A DNA stretch of 64,000 bases from Acidobacteriota bacterium (GCA_003223935.1 QHXQ01000024.1:62001-126000), one strand, 5' to 3'. Shown: positions 1-13,182, counted from the first letter of the stretch. Numbers and translations: made by a program. Notes: generated by a model from the sequence alone, not told the origin.

Positions 1-2
1 CC

Positions 3-1838
3 CCCGTTGCAACTCGGCCGGCCAAGCCAAAGCCTGCGCCCGCGTCGAACATTGATCAAAGCCAAGATGCTAAGAACCGCTTCCGCGCCAGAGTCGTTGA
101 CGTCTTGCGCCAGACCGCGCGCGAAGCGAAGCAGTGGGAGAAGAAAGAGATCGCAGCCAGCGTCGAGAGTCGCGCGGCCGATCTGCTATGGGACTCGGAC
201 GAAGCGGCGGCGCGTGAACTGCTCGCGCAAGCGTGGGAGACGGTCGGTCAGTTCGCAGAGCCGCGACAGGAGCACTCGCGCTATCGCAATTATTCGCGTC
301 GGGCCGAAGCCCGCAGTAAAGTCTTACTTATTGCCCGCCGGCGCGACAGCCGACTCGCGCAGAAATGGGTCGAGGAGTTGGCGCAGGAGAAAAGGGCCGA
401 AGGCGACGCGCCCGGCGGTCTCTTCGACGACCGCACTGAGCGGAGCAACGTCCTGTTGCAAATGGCCATGAGCGCGGTGAAAGACGATCCGCAAACGGCG
501 GCCCGGCTGGCGATAGAGAGCTTGAACGACGGCATCTCCTTCGGGCTGCAAAATGTGCTGATCGCACTCCAAGCACAATCATTCGAGCAAGCCGAACCGG
601 TCTTTCAGGCCGCACTGAACCGTTTGGCCACAGCCGGCATGCGCGATCCGAACGAGTTGCTGATCCTCTATTCCTATCTCTATAGTCCGGGCCGGATCGG
701 CGCGGCGAATACGAGCGATAGTCAGGGGCACATAAACTTGGCCGTCGGGCGCGACACGCCGACGATCACGCCGGCCGCACAATATCGGCCGGCGTTGGCG
801 GCCTCGTTCCTCAATCTCGCCGCCGACTTGCTGACCAATGCGCCGCTGCCTTCAGCCACAGCCGATCCGCAAACCACCGCGCGCACACAGATCAGCGTGA
901 TCAATCTCTTGCTCGGCAAGCTGCAACAGATGTCGCCCGATAAGGCGACCGTGCTGGCTAATCACGTCCAAGTCTTAATGGCGGACGCGAAGTTTTCCGC
1001 CGCGCCGCCCAGTCCGCCCGACGGTTACATTGAGCCGCAACAAGGCGAGCGGCCAAGCGAGTACAACGTGCGCCGCGTGGATTATTTGGAGAAGCTGGCC
1101 GAACAGGAGACGAGCACGCTTCGCCGCGACATCGCATTCGCCAAAGCTGCGACTGCGACCGAACCCGAAGACTACGAACGCGGCTGGCGACTTGCCGGAC
1201 GCATCAGCGATAAACAACTGAGCGCCGACCTGACCAACTGGCTGACTTATCGCGCGACGCTACGTCTGCTCGAACAAAAGGAATTTGACAAAGCCTACGC
1301 GCTGAACGGCAAGAATGAAGACACGGCGCAAAGGGCCGTCTGTCTGGTCGTCGGCGCACAAAAGCTGATCGCCGCCAAAGATAAGTTGCGCGCGGGCGAG
1401 TGGCTGCGTGAAGCGAGCGGCTTACTGCGCAAAGCGACGCTCGATGAGAACTGGACGAAGATCGCTTTGGGGATCGTCGCCGCCGAAGGCCGACTCGATG
1501 CGACGATGGCGCTCTACTCTCTGCAAGAGTCCGTGCGCGCGTTGAATCAATATCCCACCGAGTCTGTGCTCGCGGAGCGCGCGCCGGCAGTGCAACGCTT
1601 CACCGGCATCGCGCCCGCAGAGATCAATTACGTCACCAACGGCTTCAGTCTGGATGCGGCGCTGGCGAGTTTTGGGGCGCAGGATTTTGAGAGCGTGTAC
1701 AGTGTGTTGCGCGGTATTGACGCGCCTGAAGTGCGCGGCTTGGCCGTCGTTGCGCTCTGCCAGCAGGCGCTCAAGACCGCAACTGGCCCGTCCGCTCCTG
1801 TGCCTAAACCAGTCGCCCCAGCACAGTCACAGCAATAA
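3..1838 (+). CDS. hypothetical protein, 5'-truncated by window edge
   Basis: Frame 3 is open from the window edge; the ORF track start at 105 is a TTG inside an open frame. Ala/Leu-rich helical repeat-like protein; no family recognised. Confidence 0.8.
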   Translation, partial: PVATRPAKPKPAPASNIDQSQDAKNRFRARVVDVLRQTAREAKQWEKKEIAASVESRAADLLWDSDEAAARELLAQAWETVGQFAEPRQEHSRYRNYSRRAEARSKVLLIARRRDSRLAQKWVEELAQEKRAEGDAPGGLFDDRTERSNVLLQMAMSAVKDDPQTAARLAIESLNDGISFGLQNVLIALQAQSFEQAEPVFQAALNRLATAGMRDPNELLILYSYLYSPGRIGAANTSDSQGHINLAVGRDTPTITPAAQYRPALAASFLNLAADLLTNAPLPSATADPQTTARTQISVINLLLGKLQQMSPDKATVLANHVQVLMADAKFSAAPPSPPDGYIEPQQGERPSEYNVRRVDYLEKLAEQETSTLRRDIAFAKAATATEPEDYERGWRLAGRISDKQLSADLTNWLTYRATLRLLEQKEFDKAYALNGKNEDTAQRAVCLVVGAQKLIAAKDKLRAGEWLREASGLLRKATLDENWTKIALGIVAAEGRLDATMALYSLQESVRALNQYPTESVLAERAPAVQRFTGIAPAEINYVTNGFSLDAALASFGAQDFESVYSVLRGIDAPEVRGLAVVALCQQALKTATGPSAPVPKPVAPAQSQQ

Positions 1839-1849
1839 CGCCGCCAATT

Positions 1850-2821
1850 TCATTCCTGCTCAGTCCCTCTTCCCGCCAGCAACAGATAGGTGTAGAGCGC
1901 GATGCCGGTCAGCACGGCGATGCTGAACTTGAAGCCGGGGTTGATCGGCGCGGGCGAGATGAAGCCTTCGATTGTGCCGGCGACGGCGAGGAATGGGATA
2001 CAGGCGATGACGAGGTGCATGGCTTCGCGTGCGCGCAAGCGCAAAGAGTCGAAGCGCGAGAGGTCGCCGGGCATGAGGATCGCGCTGCCGAGCATGAGGC
2101 CCGCACCGCCCGCGAAGAAGATGCAAGAGAGTTCGACCACACCGTGCCCGACCATGAAAGTTAGCAGTTCGTTGCCGTAGCCCGCGCGATAGGTGAGCGC
2201 AAGCACTGCGCCGACCTGCGCGCCGTTATAAGCCATGATGTAGAGCGAGCCGACGCCTAAGAGCGCCCCGTAGGCGAAGGCGTAAAAGGTAACCATGATG
2301 TTGTTGGTTGCAATGCCGGCCGCCGCGACTTGATTCGCTTTATTCGCACCGAGCCACCAACGTTCGCCCGCGTCCGTATTCTCGGCCCGCCACTCGGCGG
2401 TAACGCCGGTCAACTCCGAAAAATCCGCATCGCGTATCGTGCCGATGAAACCGGCGGCAAAAAAGACCCAGAAGAACAGGGCGGCGAGCGCCGTGTAGCG
2501 CCACGTGCGGCGGAAGGTGCGCGGCAAATCAAGCAGGAAAAACTGGCGGATGCGCCGTCGCCCTTCGGCCGACTCGGCGCGATAGATGCGCCCGTGCGCG
2601 CGGATGACGAGACTGTTGAGATAGTTGATGAGGCGCGGGTCGCGCGATTCGGCGCGGGCGATGGCGAGATCGGACGAGGTGCGCCGGTAGATGCGCCCAA
2701 GTTCACGCACCTCTTCACGGTGCAGACGCCGCAGCTTCATGCTGTCGAGCAGCGCCAACAAATCTTCGAGCTGCTGCCACGCGCCCTTGCGCTCGTTGAT
2801 GAAACGGTCGCCTGTTGACAT
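1850..2821 (-). CDS. Stage II sporulation protein M (SpoIIM/DUF95) family membrane protein
   Basis: 323 aa; N-terminal helical region (ELGRIYRRTSSDLAIARA...) followed by several TM helices, typical of SpoIIM-like proteins in non-sporulators. Confidence 0.8.
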   Translation of the reverse strand: MSTGDRFINERKGAWQQLEDLLALLDSMKLRRLHREEVRELGRIYRRTSSDLAIARAESRDPRLINYLNSLVIRAHGRIYRAESAEGRRRIRQFFLLDLPRTFRRTWRYTALAALFFWVFFAAGFIGTIRDADFSELTGVTAEWRAENTDAGERWWLGANKANQVAAAGIATNNIMVTFYAFAYGALLGVGSLYIMAYNGAQVGAVLALTYRAGYGNELLTFMVGHGVVELSCIFFAGGAGLMLGSAILMPGDLSRFDSLRLRAREAMHLVIACIPFLAVAGTIEGFISPAPINPGFKFSIAVLTGIALYTYLLLAGRGTEQE

Positions 2822-2892
2822 GAAACTATGATCGGTTAATGCCTAATCTGTCGTCGTCCCACACATGCCGGCCGGCGTTCGTTCATCTTACT

Positions 2893-5711
<2,819 letters not shown>

Positions 5712-6515
5712 TTAAACGGCTTGAATGTATGCGCGCGCTTCTGCGATGACGCGCGCGATACCTTCGTTCAAGGAGACAGACGGTCGCCAATCCGGCAACA
5801 GGTTTTCAGGATCAATAATTACTTCCGCGCCGCGCGCCGTGCCGAATCTCGTCTCGACGCCCAACTGCCGTGCGGTCTCTTCGGCCACTTGGCGGATCGT
5901 CAGCCACTCTGAACCGGCGATGTCCGCCGTCTGCGCCGTACTGTCGAACAGCGCGATGAGCGCCGCCGCGCAATCATCTTTATAAACGAAGCGCCGACGC
6001 TCTGCGCCGTCGGTCAGACACTCGACGCGCCCGCGTGTGAGACCTGCGAGCACCATGTCTGTGACGACGTGGCTGCGCGCGTCCGGCTGCTCCCAGCCGT
6101 ATGTGTTCCAGAGGCGCGCGAGTTTGCCGCCGAGTTGACGCGCCCAATGTTCGGCCATCAGTTTGGTTAGCCCATATGCGTCGGCGCGGCCGGCAAGCTG
6201 CGAGGTCGTGAACAGAAAGGGCCTGCGTGTGCGTGCAAGCGCGTCGAAGATGCGCGCGGATAGTTCGCAGTTATGCCGGTACTGTTCGTGCTGGCTCTCA
6301 GCCGCTTCGATGTACTTTGCGCCGCCCGTATCCCAAGCCAGAAACCAGACGCGGTCACACGCAAGGAACGGCGCATCATCAACGCGCCGCAGGTCGCAGC
6401 CCGCTTTGAGATCGAGCGCGACGACTTCGTGCCCACGCGCGCGCAGGCTGGCGGCGAGCGTCGTGCCGATTAACCCTGCGCCGCCCAATATCAGTTCTCT
6501 TGTTCCGCCCGGCAT
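5712..6515 (-). CDS. NAD-dependent epimerase/dehydratase
   Basis: LILGGAGLIGTTLAASLRARGHEVVALDL (GxxGxxG) plus SDR-type body. Confidence 0.8.
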   Translation of the reverse strand: MPGGTRELILGGAGLIGTTLAASLRARGHEVVALDLKAGCDLRRVDDAPFLACDRVWFLAWDTGGAKYIEAAESQHEQYRHNCELSARIFDALARTRRPFLFTTSQLAGRADAYGLTKLMAEHWARQLGGKLARLWNTYGWEQPDARSHVVTDMVLAGLTRGRVECLTDGAERRRFVYKDDCAAALIALFDSTAQTADIAGSEWLTIRQVAEETARQLGVETRFGTARGAEVIIDPENLLPDWRPSVSLNEGIARVIAEARAYIQAV

Positions 6516-6724
6516 AATTTAATCTGACCGTCGCAAGTTGGAGCTTAAAGATGAAAGGGGTCGGCGCTCTTAAGGGGCTGTCGGCGTGCCCATTGAATCG
6601 CCGCAGTCTAGCCGCCCGCAGAAACGAGCGTCAAGCGGCCACTCGCCGGTGTGCTTGCCATGCCACACCGCCGCCGACTATATTGCGCGCTTCGGTTTTT
6701 GTGTTTTATGCCGACAGAGTTTGT

Positions 6725-8227
6725 ATGAAGGTCGAAGAGATAAACATTGCGGATGCGGCTGCGCCCACGCGCACGCCGCCGCTTGAATGGAGCGGCGCGG
6801 ACGCGAACTACTTGCGCTATGAGCGCGAGCGGATCGCACATTGGGACAAGGTCGCGCGTTGGATGGACGAGCGCACGGGCTGGGGCGGCGCGTATCGGCG
6901 GCGTTTGACGAAGGTCTATCAGTTCTTCGTGCCGCGTGGCGCGCGCGTGCTTGAGGTTGGCTGCGCGCAAGGCGATCTCTTGGCGGCGCTTGCGCCGGGC
7001 GCAGGCGTCGGCGTGGATTTTTCCGCCGCGATGCTCGAACGCGCGCAACGCAAGTATCCAAACTTGCGCTTCATCCAAGCCGATGCGCACGCGCTCGAAT
7101 TAGATGAGACGTTTGACGTGATCATTCTCTCCGATGTGGTCAATGATGTCTGGGACGTGCAGCAGGTCTTGCAACAGCTCGCGCGCCTCGCCACGCCGGA
7201 GACGCGCCTGATCATAAATTTTCAGAGTCATCTGTGGGAGCGGCCGCTGTCTGCCGCGCGTGCACTGGGCCTTGCGCGCCCGAATCTGACGCAGAACTGG
7301 CTCACGTTCGATGATGTCAAGTCTCTGCTTGCGCTCGCGGACTTCGAGGTCATACGCCATCGCGAAGAGATGTTGTTGCCGCTGCCCGTACCGCCGCTTT
7401 CGACCTTTGCGAACCGTTATCTCATACGCTTCTGGCCCTTCAACCTGCTCGCGCTGACGCACTTCATCGTCGCGCGCCCCATACGCCCCGAAGCACATGC
7501 CGCCCCGCCGCCGCTCGTCTCAGTCATCATTCCTGCGCGCGACGAGGCGGGCAACGTCGCGGACATCTTCGCGCGCATGCCGGAGATGGGCGCGGGCACG
7601 GAGATGGTTTTTGTCGAAGGCGGCTCGACCGACGGCACTTACGAAGTGATCGCCGAAGAGATCGCGCGCCGGCCCGAACGACGTTGCAAGCTGCTGAAGC
7701 AGAAAGGCAAGGGCAAGATTGATGCGGTGCGGCTCGGCTTCGCTAACGCCGCAGGCGACGTGTTGATGATCTTCGATGCGGACTTGACCGTGCCGCCCGA
7801 AGACATGCCGCGCTTCCTCGAAGTGCTCACATCGGGCAAAGCGGACTTCGCCAACCCTTCGCGCCTCGTCTATCCGATGGAGGACGAGGCGATGCGCTTC
7901 TTCAATCTGGTCGGCAACAAGTTTTTCGGTCTCGCTTTTTCGTGGCTGCTCGATCAGCCGTTCAAAGACACGCTCTGCGGCACGAAGGTCTTATGGCGGC
8001 GCGACTATGATCGGATCGTCGAGGGGCGTGCCTACTTCGGCGACTTCGATCCGTTCGGCGAGTTCGACCTGCTGTTCGGCGCGGCCAAGTTGAACCTGAA
8101 GATCATGGACGTGCCCGTGCGCCATCGCGCGCGCACTTACGGCACGACCAAAATTCCGCGTTGGAGCGGCGGCGTGATGCTTTTGCGCATGGTCTTATTC
8201 GCAGCGCGCCGCATCAAGTTCATCTAA
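6725..8227 (+). CDS. SAM-dependent methyltransferase / GT2 glycosyltransferase fusion
   Basis: N-term VLEVGCAQGDLLAAL...FDVIILSDVV (class I methyltransferase); C-term VSVIIPARDEAGNVADIF...VFVEGGSTDGTYEVI...DADLTVPPEDMPRF (GT2, DPM1-like). ATG 6725 preferred over the ORF start at 6551. Confidence 0.85.
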   Translation: MKVEEINIADAAAPTRTPPLEWSGADANYLRYERERIAHWDKVARWMDERTGWGGAYRRRLTKVYQFFVPRGARVLEVGCAQGDLLAALAPGAGVGVDFSAAMLERAQRKYPNLRFIQADAHALELDETFDVIILSDVVNDVWDVQQVLQQLARLATPETRLIINFQSHLWERPLSAARALGLARPNLTQNWLTFDDVKSLLALADFEVIRHREEMLLPLPVPPLSTFANRYLIRFWPFNLLALTHFIVARPIRPEAHAAPPPLVSVIIPARDEAGNVADIFARMPEMGAGTEMVFVEGGSTDGTYEVIAEEIARRPERRCKLLKQKGKGKIDAVRLGFANAAGDVLMIFDADLTVPPEDMPRFLEVLTSGKADFANPSRLVYPMEDEAMRFFNLVGNKFFGLAFSWLLDQPFKDTLCGTKVLWRRDYDRIVEGRAYFGDFDPFGEFDLLFGAAKLNLKIMDVPVRHRARTYGTTKIPRWSGGVMLLRMVLFAARRIKFI

Positions 8228-8332
8228 CGCGCCCGCCAACCGAAGCGACGGCGATGAAGAAAGGGGTTAACGCTCCTGACGGACGACAAGTTTTATCGAA
8301 GACTACCCTACTATCGGCTGCTCGCCGCAGGC

Positions 8333-9592
8333 TTGATCGCAATCGTGGTCACGACTTGCTGCGTGCAGCAGATTGCGCGGCGGGATGGTGATCCGGAGGT
8401 GTTCGTAACTGCGGCGCGGTCTCTGTTGCAAGGCAGAGATATTTATCTCATCCCTAGTCAACATGCCAGGTTCTATTATTATCCGCCCTTCTTCGCTTGT
8501 TTGAATATCCCTCTAACCTTGCTGCCAATCAGCGTCGTCATCGTACTTTGGGCGCTCGCTTCTGTGGCGCTGCTCGGCTGGAGCATGACCACGTTTTATA
8601 GCAGCATGACGGGCCGGCCATTCTTCTCTCTGCCGATCAAAACTCGTTGGGTGCTCAGCTTCTTTTCCATCCTATTGACAGCCCGCTTTATCTTTCTGCA
8701 TTTACGATTCGGGCAGGCGAACATCTTCGTCTTGGCGCTAACGGTGCTCGGCTTGAAGTGGCTGAACAGCAAACAACAGGTGCGCGCAGGCGTGGCCATC
8801 GCGCTTTCAATCGTGGTGAAACTGACGACGCTGCCTTTTGGCTTCTGGTTTTTAGCGCGCCGCAGTTGGCGTGTGCTGTTGGGGCTATGTTTAGGCGGCT
8901 TGCTTGGGCTGATGCTGCCTGCGCTCGTCGTCGGTGTCAGGCAGGACATAAGCTATCACCGCGAGTGGGTCGCGACGGTGGCGCTCGCCAATCAAGCGGG
9001 CACAGGCAACTGGGCCAATAGCGGCAACGTCTCTTTGCGCGCGCAAGTAGATCGGTTCTTCATAAAGACCGACGCCTTTGAATATCACGGCCGCTTATAT
9101 CGCGTGACGTTGGTTGAACTGCCGCCGGTTGTTGTCCGGCTCATCGGGCAACTGTTGATGCTTGGCGTTGCGCTCGCCATCGTTCTGTATGCCGTGCGCT
9201 TTCGCCATGCGCCGGAACTCGTCGCACAATGGGGCGGCTTTGCGTTCGTCTTCAGCTTGATCCCAAACTTTTCGCCCGTCGCGGAGATTCCGCATCTCGT
9301 CATCTTATTGCCTGCTTACCTCTATGTCGTGCACCTCTGGTATGTCGAGCAACTGAAGGATCGCATCTTTCGCCGCTTGGTTGTGCTCTCGTTTGTCTTC
9401 GCCACGCTGACGACCAACACCATCGTGGGGATGTATCTGAGTCGGTTGTTGACCAGTTGGGGCTGCATTAATCTGGGGCTACTGCTGCTGTCTGCGGCCA
9501 TCTTTCGCGCCGCAACGTGTCTCCGGCGCGAGCGACGAGGCACGGACGATGCGAGACTCGCCCGCGCGCCGGACGCGGCCACAACGGCCTGA
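8333..9592 (+). CDS. GT87/DUF2029-like membrane glycosyltransferase
   Basis: Polytopic; YYPPFFACLNIPLTLLP and LRFGQANIFVLALTVLGLKWL...VAIALSIVVKLTTLPFG motifs. True start may lie slightly upstream (frame open to TGA at 8255). Confidence 0.75.
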   Translation: MIAIVVTTCCVQQIARRDGDPEVFVTAARSLLQGRDIYLIPSQHARFYYYPPFFACLNIPLTLLPISVVIVLWALASVALLGWSMTTFYSSMTGRPFFSLPIKTRWVLSFFSILLTARFIFLHLRFGQANIFVLALTVLGLKWLNSKQQVRAGVAIALSIVVKLTTLPFGFWFLARRSWRVLLGLCLGGLLGLMLPALVVGVRQDISYHREWVATVALANQAGTGNWANSGNVSLRAQVDRFFIKTDAFEYHGRLYRVTLVELPPVVVRLIGQLLMLGVALAIVLYAVRFRHAPELVAQWGGFAFVFSLIPNFSPVAEIPHLVILLPAYLYVVHLWYVEQLKDRIFRRLVVLSFVFATLTTNTIVGMYLSRLLTSWGCINLGLLLLSAAIFRAATCLRRERRGTDDARLARAPDAATTA

Positions 9593-9672
9593 GCCAGCCA
9601 AAACTTTTCGCAAAAAACTCTTTCCACAGTTCGTGCGGCGTTCTAAACTCGTCGTGGTTGGTAACGCAGACC

Positions 9673-11322
9673 ATGACAGATTGGACGCGCATCGTCGAGT
9701 GTGTGCCGAACTTTAGTGAGGGGCGGCGGCCGGAAGTTGTCGCGCGGCTCGTCGCTGAGATCGAGTCGGTCGCGGGCGCAGTTGTGCTCGATACGCACAG
9801 CGACGCGGATCACAATCGCAGTGTGATTACGTTCGTCGCCGAACCAGAAGCGGCCGTTGCGGCGGCGGTGCGTGTGGCGGCGCTGGCGTGTGAGTTGATC
9901 GATCTGCGCGAGCATGCGGGCGCGCATCCGCGCGTCGGTGCTCTGGACGTGCTGCCGTTTGTGCCTGTGCGCGGCGTGAATCTGGCCGACTGTGTGCAGT
10001 TTGCACATGAAGCGGGCAAAAGGATCGCGCGCGAGTTGGATGTGCCGGTCTATTTTTACGAAGCGGCGGCGCTGAGACCCGACCGCGTGAACTTGGAGGA
10101 CGTGCGGCGCAAAGGCTTCGAGCAGTTGCGCGCGGAGATCGGCGTTAATCCTGAGCGCGCGCCGGATGTGGGCACGGCGCGCGTGCACGAATCGGCGGGC
10201 GCTTGTATTGTCGGCGCGCGGCCGTTCCTCATCGCCTATAACGTCAATCTAAACACGCAGGATGTCAGCATCGCACGACGCATCGCGCGCGTGGTGCGCG
10301 GGCGCGACGGTGGTTTGCGTTATTTGAAGGCGCTCGGCTTCGCGTTGCCGGAGCGCGGGCTGACGCAGGTCTCGATGAACCTCGTGCGCTTTGAGCAGAC
10401 GGCGCTGCATCACGCCTTCGAGGCCGTGCGCCGCGAGGCCGCGCGTTGGGGCGTCAATGTGATCGGCTCAGAGATCGTCGGCCTCATCCCGCAAGCCGCG
10501 CTCGACCGCAGCGCTGAATACTTTTTGCAGCTCGAAAACTTCACGCCCGAACTCGTGCTTGAAAATAGGATCGCAGAAGCAGTAAGCAGAAGGCGGAAGG
10601 CGGAAAGCAGTAGGCAGAAGGCAGAAGGCGGAAGGCAGTTAAGAACAGATGAGCGGCCGTCAGCAACGATCAGCAATCAATCTTTAATGATCAACGAGCA
10701 AGCGCCAACAACCATTCAACCATCGTTAGACTCAACCGATCTGCCTACTGCCTTTTCCGGCGGCGGCGCGGCGGCGGCGCAGGCGGGCGTGTTGGCGGCG
10801 GCGTTGGGCGAGATGGTGGCGCGGCTGTTGGCGCGTAAAAGTAGCGGCGCGGAGACGGCGCAGGAGGCGGGCGAGACTTTGCAGACGCTCGCGTCTCTAC
10901 GTGAACAACTAGCTGAGGCAGTTGACGAGGACGCGGCGGCGTTTGCGCGCGTGCTCGATGCGCGGCGGCTGCCGCGCGCGCGTGATGATGAGAGACGCGC
11001 GCGGGCGCATGCCATCGAAGAGGCTTTGAAGGGCGCGGCGATTGTGCCGCTCGAAGTGGCGAGCCTTGCGGTGCAGGCGTGCGAGTTGTTGGAGACGCTC
11101 GCTGAGTTGGGCGATGCGGCTTGGCTCTCAGACGCGGCGACCGGCGCGCAACTCGCGCTCGCCGCCGTGACGGCCGCGCGCTACAACGTGCTCGTCAACA
11201 CGGCCGAGATCGAAGACGAAGAGTTCACGGCTGAACATCGCGCGCGCGCGGATGACCTGCGCGAACGTGCGCGCGAGATCGCCACGCGCGTCGAAGAGAT
11301 GTTGTTGGATTCGATCAGATGA
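9673..11322 (+). CDS. ftcD: bifunctional glutamate formimidoyltransferase / formimidotetrahydrofolate cyclodeaminase
   Basis: RIVECVPNFSEGRRPEVV..., DADHNRSVITFV, AGAHPRVGALDVLPFVP; C-term FSGGGAAAAQAGVLAAALGEMVARL cyclodeaminase. ATG 9673 preferred. Confidence 0.92.
   Translation: MTDWTRIVECVPNFSEGRRPEVVARLVAEIESVAGAVVLDTHSDADHNRSVITFVAEPEAAVAAAVRVAALACELIDLREHAGAHPRVGALDVLPFVPVRGVNLADCVQFAHEAGKRIARELDVPVYFYEAAALRPDRVNLEDVRRKGFEQLRAEIGVNPERAPDVGTARVHESAGACIVGARPFLIAYNVNLNTQDVSIARRIARVVRGRDGGLRYLKALGFALPERGLTQVSMNLVRFEQTALHHAFEAVRREAARWGVNVIGSEIVGLIPQAALDRSAEYFLQLENFTPELVLENRIAEAVSRRRKAESSRQKAEGGRQLRTDERPSATISNQSLMINEQAPTTIQPSLDSTDLPTAFSGGGAAAAQAGVLAAALGEMVARLLARKSSGAETAQEAGETLQTLASLREQLAEAVDEDAAAFARVLDARRLPRARDDERRARAHAIEEALKGAAIVPLEVASLAVQACELLETLAELGDAAWLSDAATGAQLALAAVTAARYNVLVNTAEIEDEEFTAEHRARADDLRERAREIATRVEEMLLDSIR
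10573..10641 (+). repeat. degenerate heptamer tandem repeat (GCRGAAG-type) inside the ftcD linker
   Basis: gcagtaa|gcagaag|gcggaag|gcggaaa|gcagtag|gcagaag|gcagaag|gcggaag|gcagtta; inverted partial copy ctgcctactgccttttccgg at 10741-10760. Confidence 0.85.
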
Positions 11323-11328
11323 AAGGAC

Positions 11329-11407
11329 AAGTCAGTACCGCCTGCGGTAGCGGGCGGGTACGTTGATGCAACTAAAACCCGCCCGCTACCGCAGGCGGTA
11401 CTGACTT
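11329..11407. repeat. dispersed inverted repeat (hairpin) family, copy 1
   Basis: 31-bp arms AAGTCAGTACCGCCTGCGGTAGCGGGCGGGT (11329-11359) and its exact reverse complement (11377-11407), 17-nt loop. Confidence 0.95.
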
Positions 11408-11417
11408 TTGACTAACC

Positions 11418-11720
11418 ATGCCGGAAGAACGTAGAGAAGATGCGCGTCGGGCCGTGTCGGTCGCGGCGACGTGGGAAGGCTTATCGGGCAAGCACGAGGC
11501 GCGCGTGAGCGATTTGAGTCTCGGCGGCTGCTTCATTGACACGCCCGGCAAAGCGGACGTGGGCGAGTTCATTCTCTGCGCTTTGGCGTTGCCGCACGGC
11601 GGCTGGTTGCGCCTGCGCGGGCAAGTCGCCTCCGTCGATCCGCAGGTCGGCTTCAGTCTCGCCTTCACCTTCCTGACCGAAGACGAGCAAACGGCGCTCA
11701 CGCAATTACTCGACGCCTGA
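11418..11720 (+). CDS. PilZ domain protein
   Basis: RREDARRAVSVAATW...ARVSDLSLGGCFIDT matches PilZ pattern. Confidence 0.8.
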   Translation: MPEERREDARRAVSVAATWEGLSGKHEARVSDLSLGGCFIDTPGKADVGEFILCALALPHGGWLRLRGQVASVDPQVGFSLAFTFLTEDEQTALTQLLDA

Positions 11721-11983
11721 CGGCGCACGCCCCGCAATATCCTACGCGCAGCCAGAACAGAACTTGCATCCACTCATCCATATTCTTATCTCTGAGACCT
11801 ACTATATTGTTTAATACGACTAACGCTTGGATTAACCCGCCGCCCGACGAAATAACACAACCTGACAGTAGGATTCAAGGTTGATAAAAGGCAAGCTGAG
11901 CGTGGTCAGGTTGAATGAGTTAGAGCGCGCTTCTTTAATCAAACCAATAGAGTCACTACTTAACCAAACAACAGTCTGCATGG

Positions 11984-12820
11984 TTAACGCAAATAAATTC
12001 GGATTAATGTTTCTCCCGTAACTCCATTATTAAGTACTTTCTTCTTATGCTTATTTGCCCATTCCTCAAGCTTATCTCTATCCTTATCATCGCTCTCCTT
12101 GTGAGAAATAATTACTGACTTATGTATGCTAGGACTCATCTCATATACTTCGCACAACAACCATAGATAGAAAGTATGGATTTGGAGAACTACGATGACA
12201 TACTTATAGGGTAACTCACCGGGACTACTGTAACCACGCATCGGTGTCATAGTAACACTACATTTAGGGACAGAAATCTTCTCAGAGGTTTCCTTAATCG
12301 TTGTTTTTTGAAAATCCGGGTGATGCTTTCTGAAGTCTTCTATCCAGTCTGCTGTGTGTTCAGAGAATTGCGGTATCTTTCCAAGCTCTCCGCAATTGAT
12401 AGTTTCGTTCCAAGACCCGGCATGATCGATCAACATATCTATACTGTGTATGACTGTCTCAGAAGAAGAATGAATTGTGAAAGTGAATAGGAAAGCGGAG
12501 AACTTGGCTATTCCGTTTTCAAGATTCCTCTCGTCTGAGGGCACATAGAAGTAAGTTGCGGATTGGTCTATTGTTATAGTTTGACGATCAGTTGAAATCA
12601 AGTAGGTGATAAATTCGACGGTGGCCTTGAAACCAGCGACAACACCTAACACTCCCAGTAAAGCAGGTACTAAAAGCGATGCTATACCCGTTGGCGTACT
12701 ATAAGATTGAGGGCGGAGAATAAGGGCAATGATCACCACAAAAAGTATCCCTATTCCAATAGAAAGAACCGCAATGAGCAAACTTGTACGTTGAGAAACT
12801 AGTTGCTTTGTCATATACAT
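11984..12820 (-). CDS. hypothetical two-TM membrane protein, AT-rich
   Basis: 278 aa, two N-terminal hydrophobic segments, then a soluble domain; base composition much more AT-rich than the surroundings. Confidence 0.75.
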   Translation of the reverse strand: MYMTKQLVSQRTSLLIAVLSIGIGILFVVIIALILRPQSYSTPTGIASLLVPALLGVLGVVAGFKATVEFITYLISTDRQTITIDQSATYFYVPSDERNLENGIAKFSAFLFTFTIHSSSETVIHSIDMLIDHAGSWNETINCGELGKIPQFSEHTADWIEDFRKHHPDFQKTTIKETSEKISVPKCSVTMTPMRGYSSPGELPYKYVIVVLQIHTFYLWLLCEVYEMSPSIHKSVIISHKESDDKDRDKLEEWANKHKKKVLNNGVTGETLIRIYLR

Positions 12821-13182
12821 CCTTTCTTCGCCTGATTTCCACTATTAATCTAGATCATAACTTAACTTAGGTGTACTAATCGCCGTCATGGATTACGCCT
12901 AATTTGCCGTCTAATCCTCTATTGCCGTTCAAAGCCTCAAGAAAACTATGTATAGATCAGAATTAGGCTGCCTCACGTCAGTCAGAATAGATGCCCTTTG
13001 AGTATTGACGTGAGGCTAACGAGTCGTTAGCGCGGGGAAGATATGCGAGCGGGGCGAGGTTGACAATGGTGAGAGATGAGCGAATGAGTGATAGTACATC
13101 GCCGGATAATACCTCAAGTTAGATAAAGCTTCGCACATAAAGCCGCCGCGCGAGCGGCGCGGTGAATTGAGCATGGCGTTTC

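Noticed and set aside
10573-10641. Heptamer array as a possible CRISPR
   Set aside because: Seven-nt contiguous units without spacers; not CRISPR-like. No direct repeat-spacer array seen in the window.
11372-11773. ORF ending SQKSVPPAVAGGF
   Set aside because: The PPAVAGG-type tail is just a translation of the dispersed hairpin repeat, and the rest is antisense to the PilZ gene.
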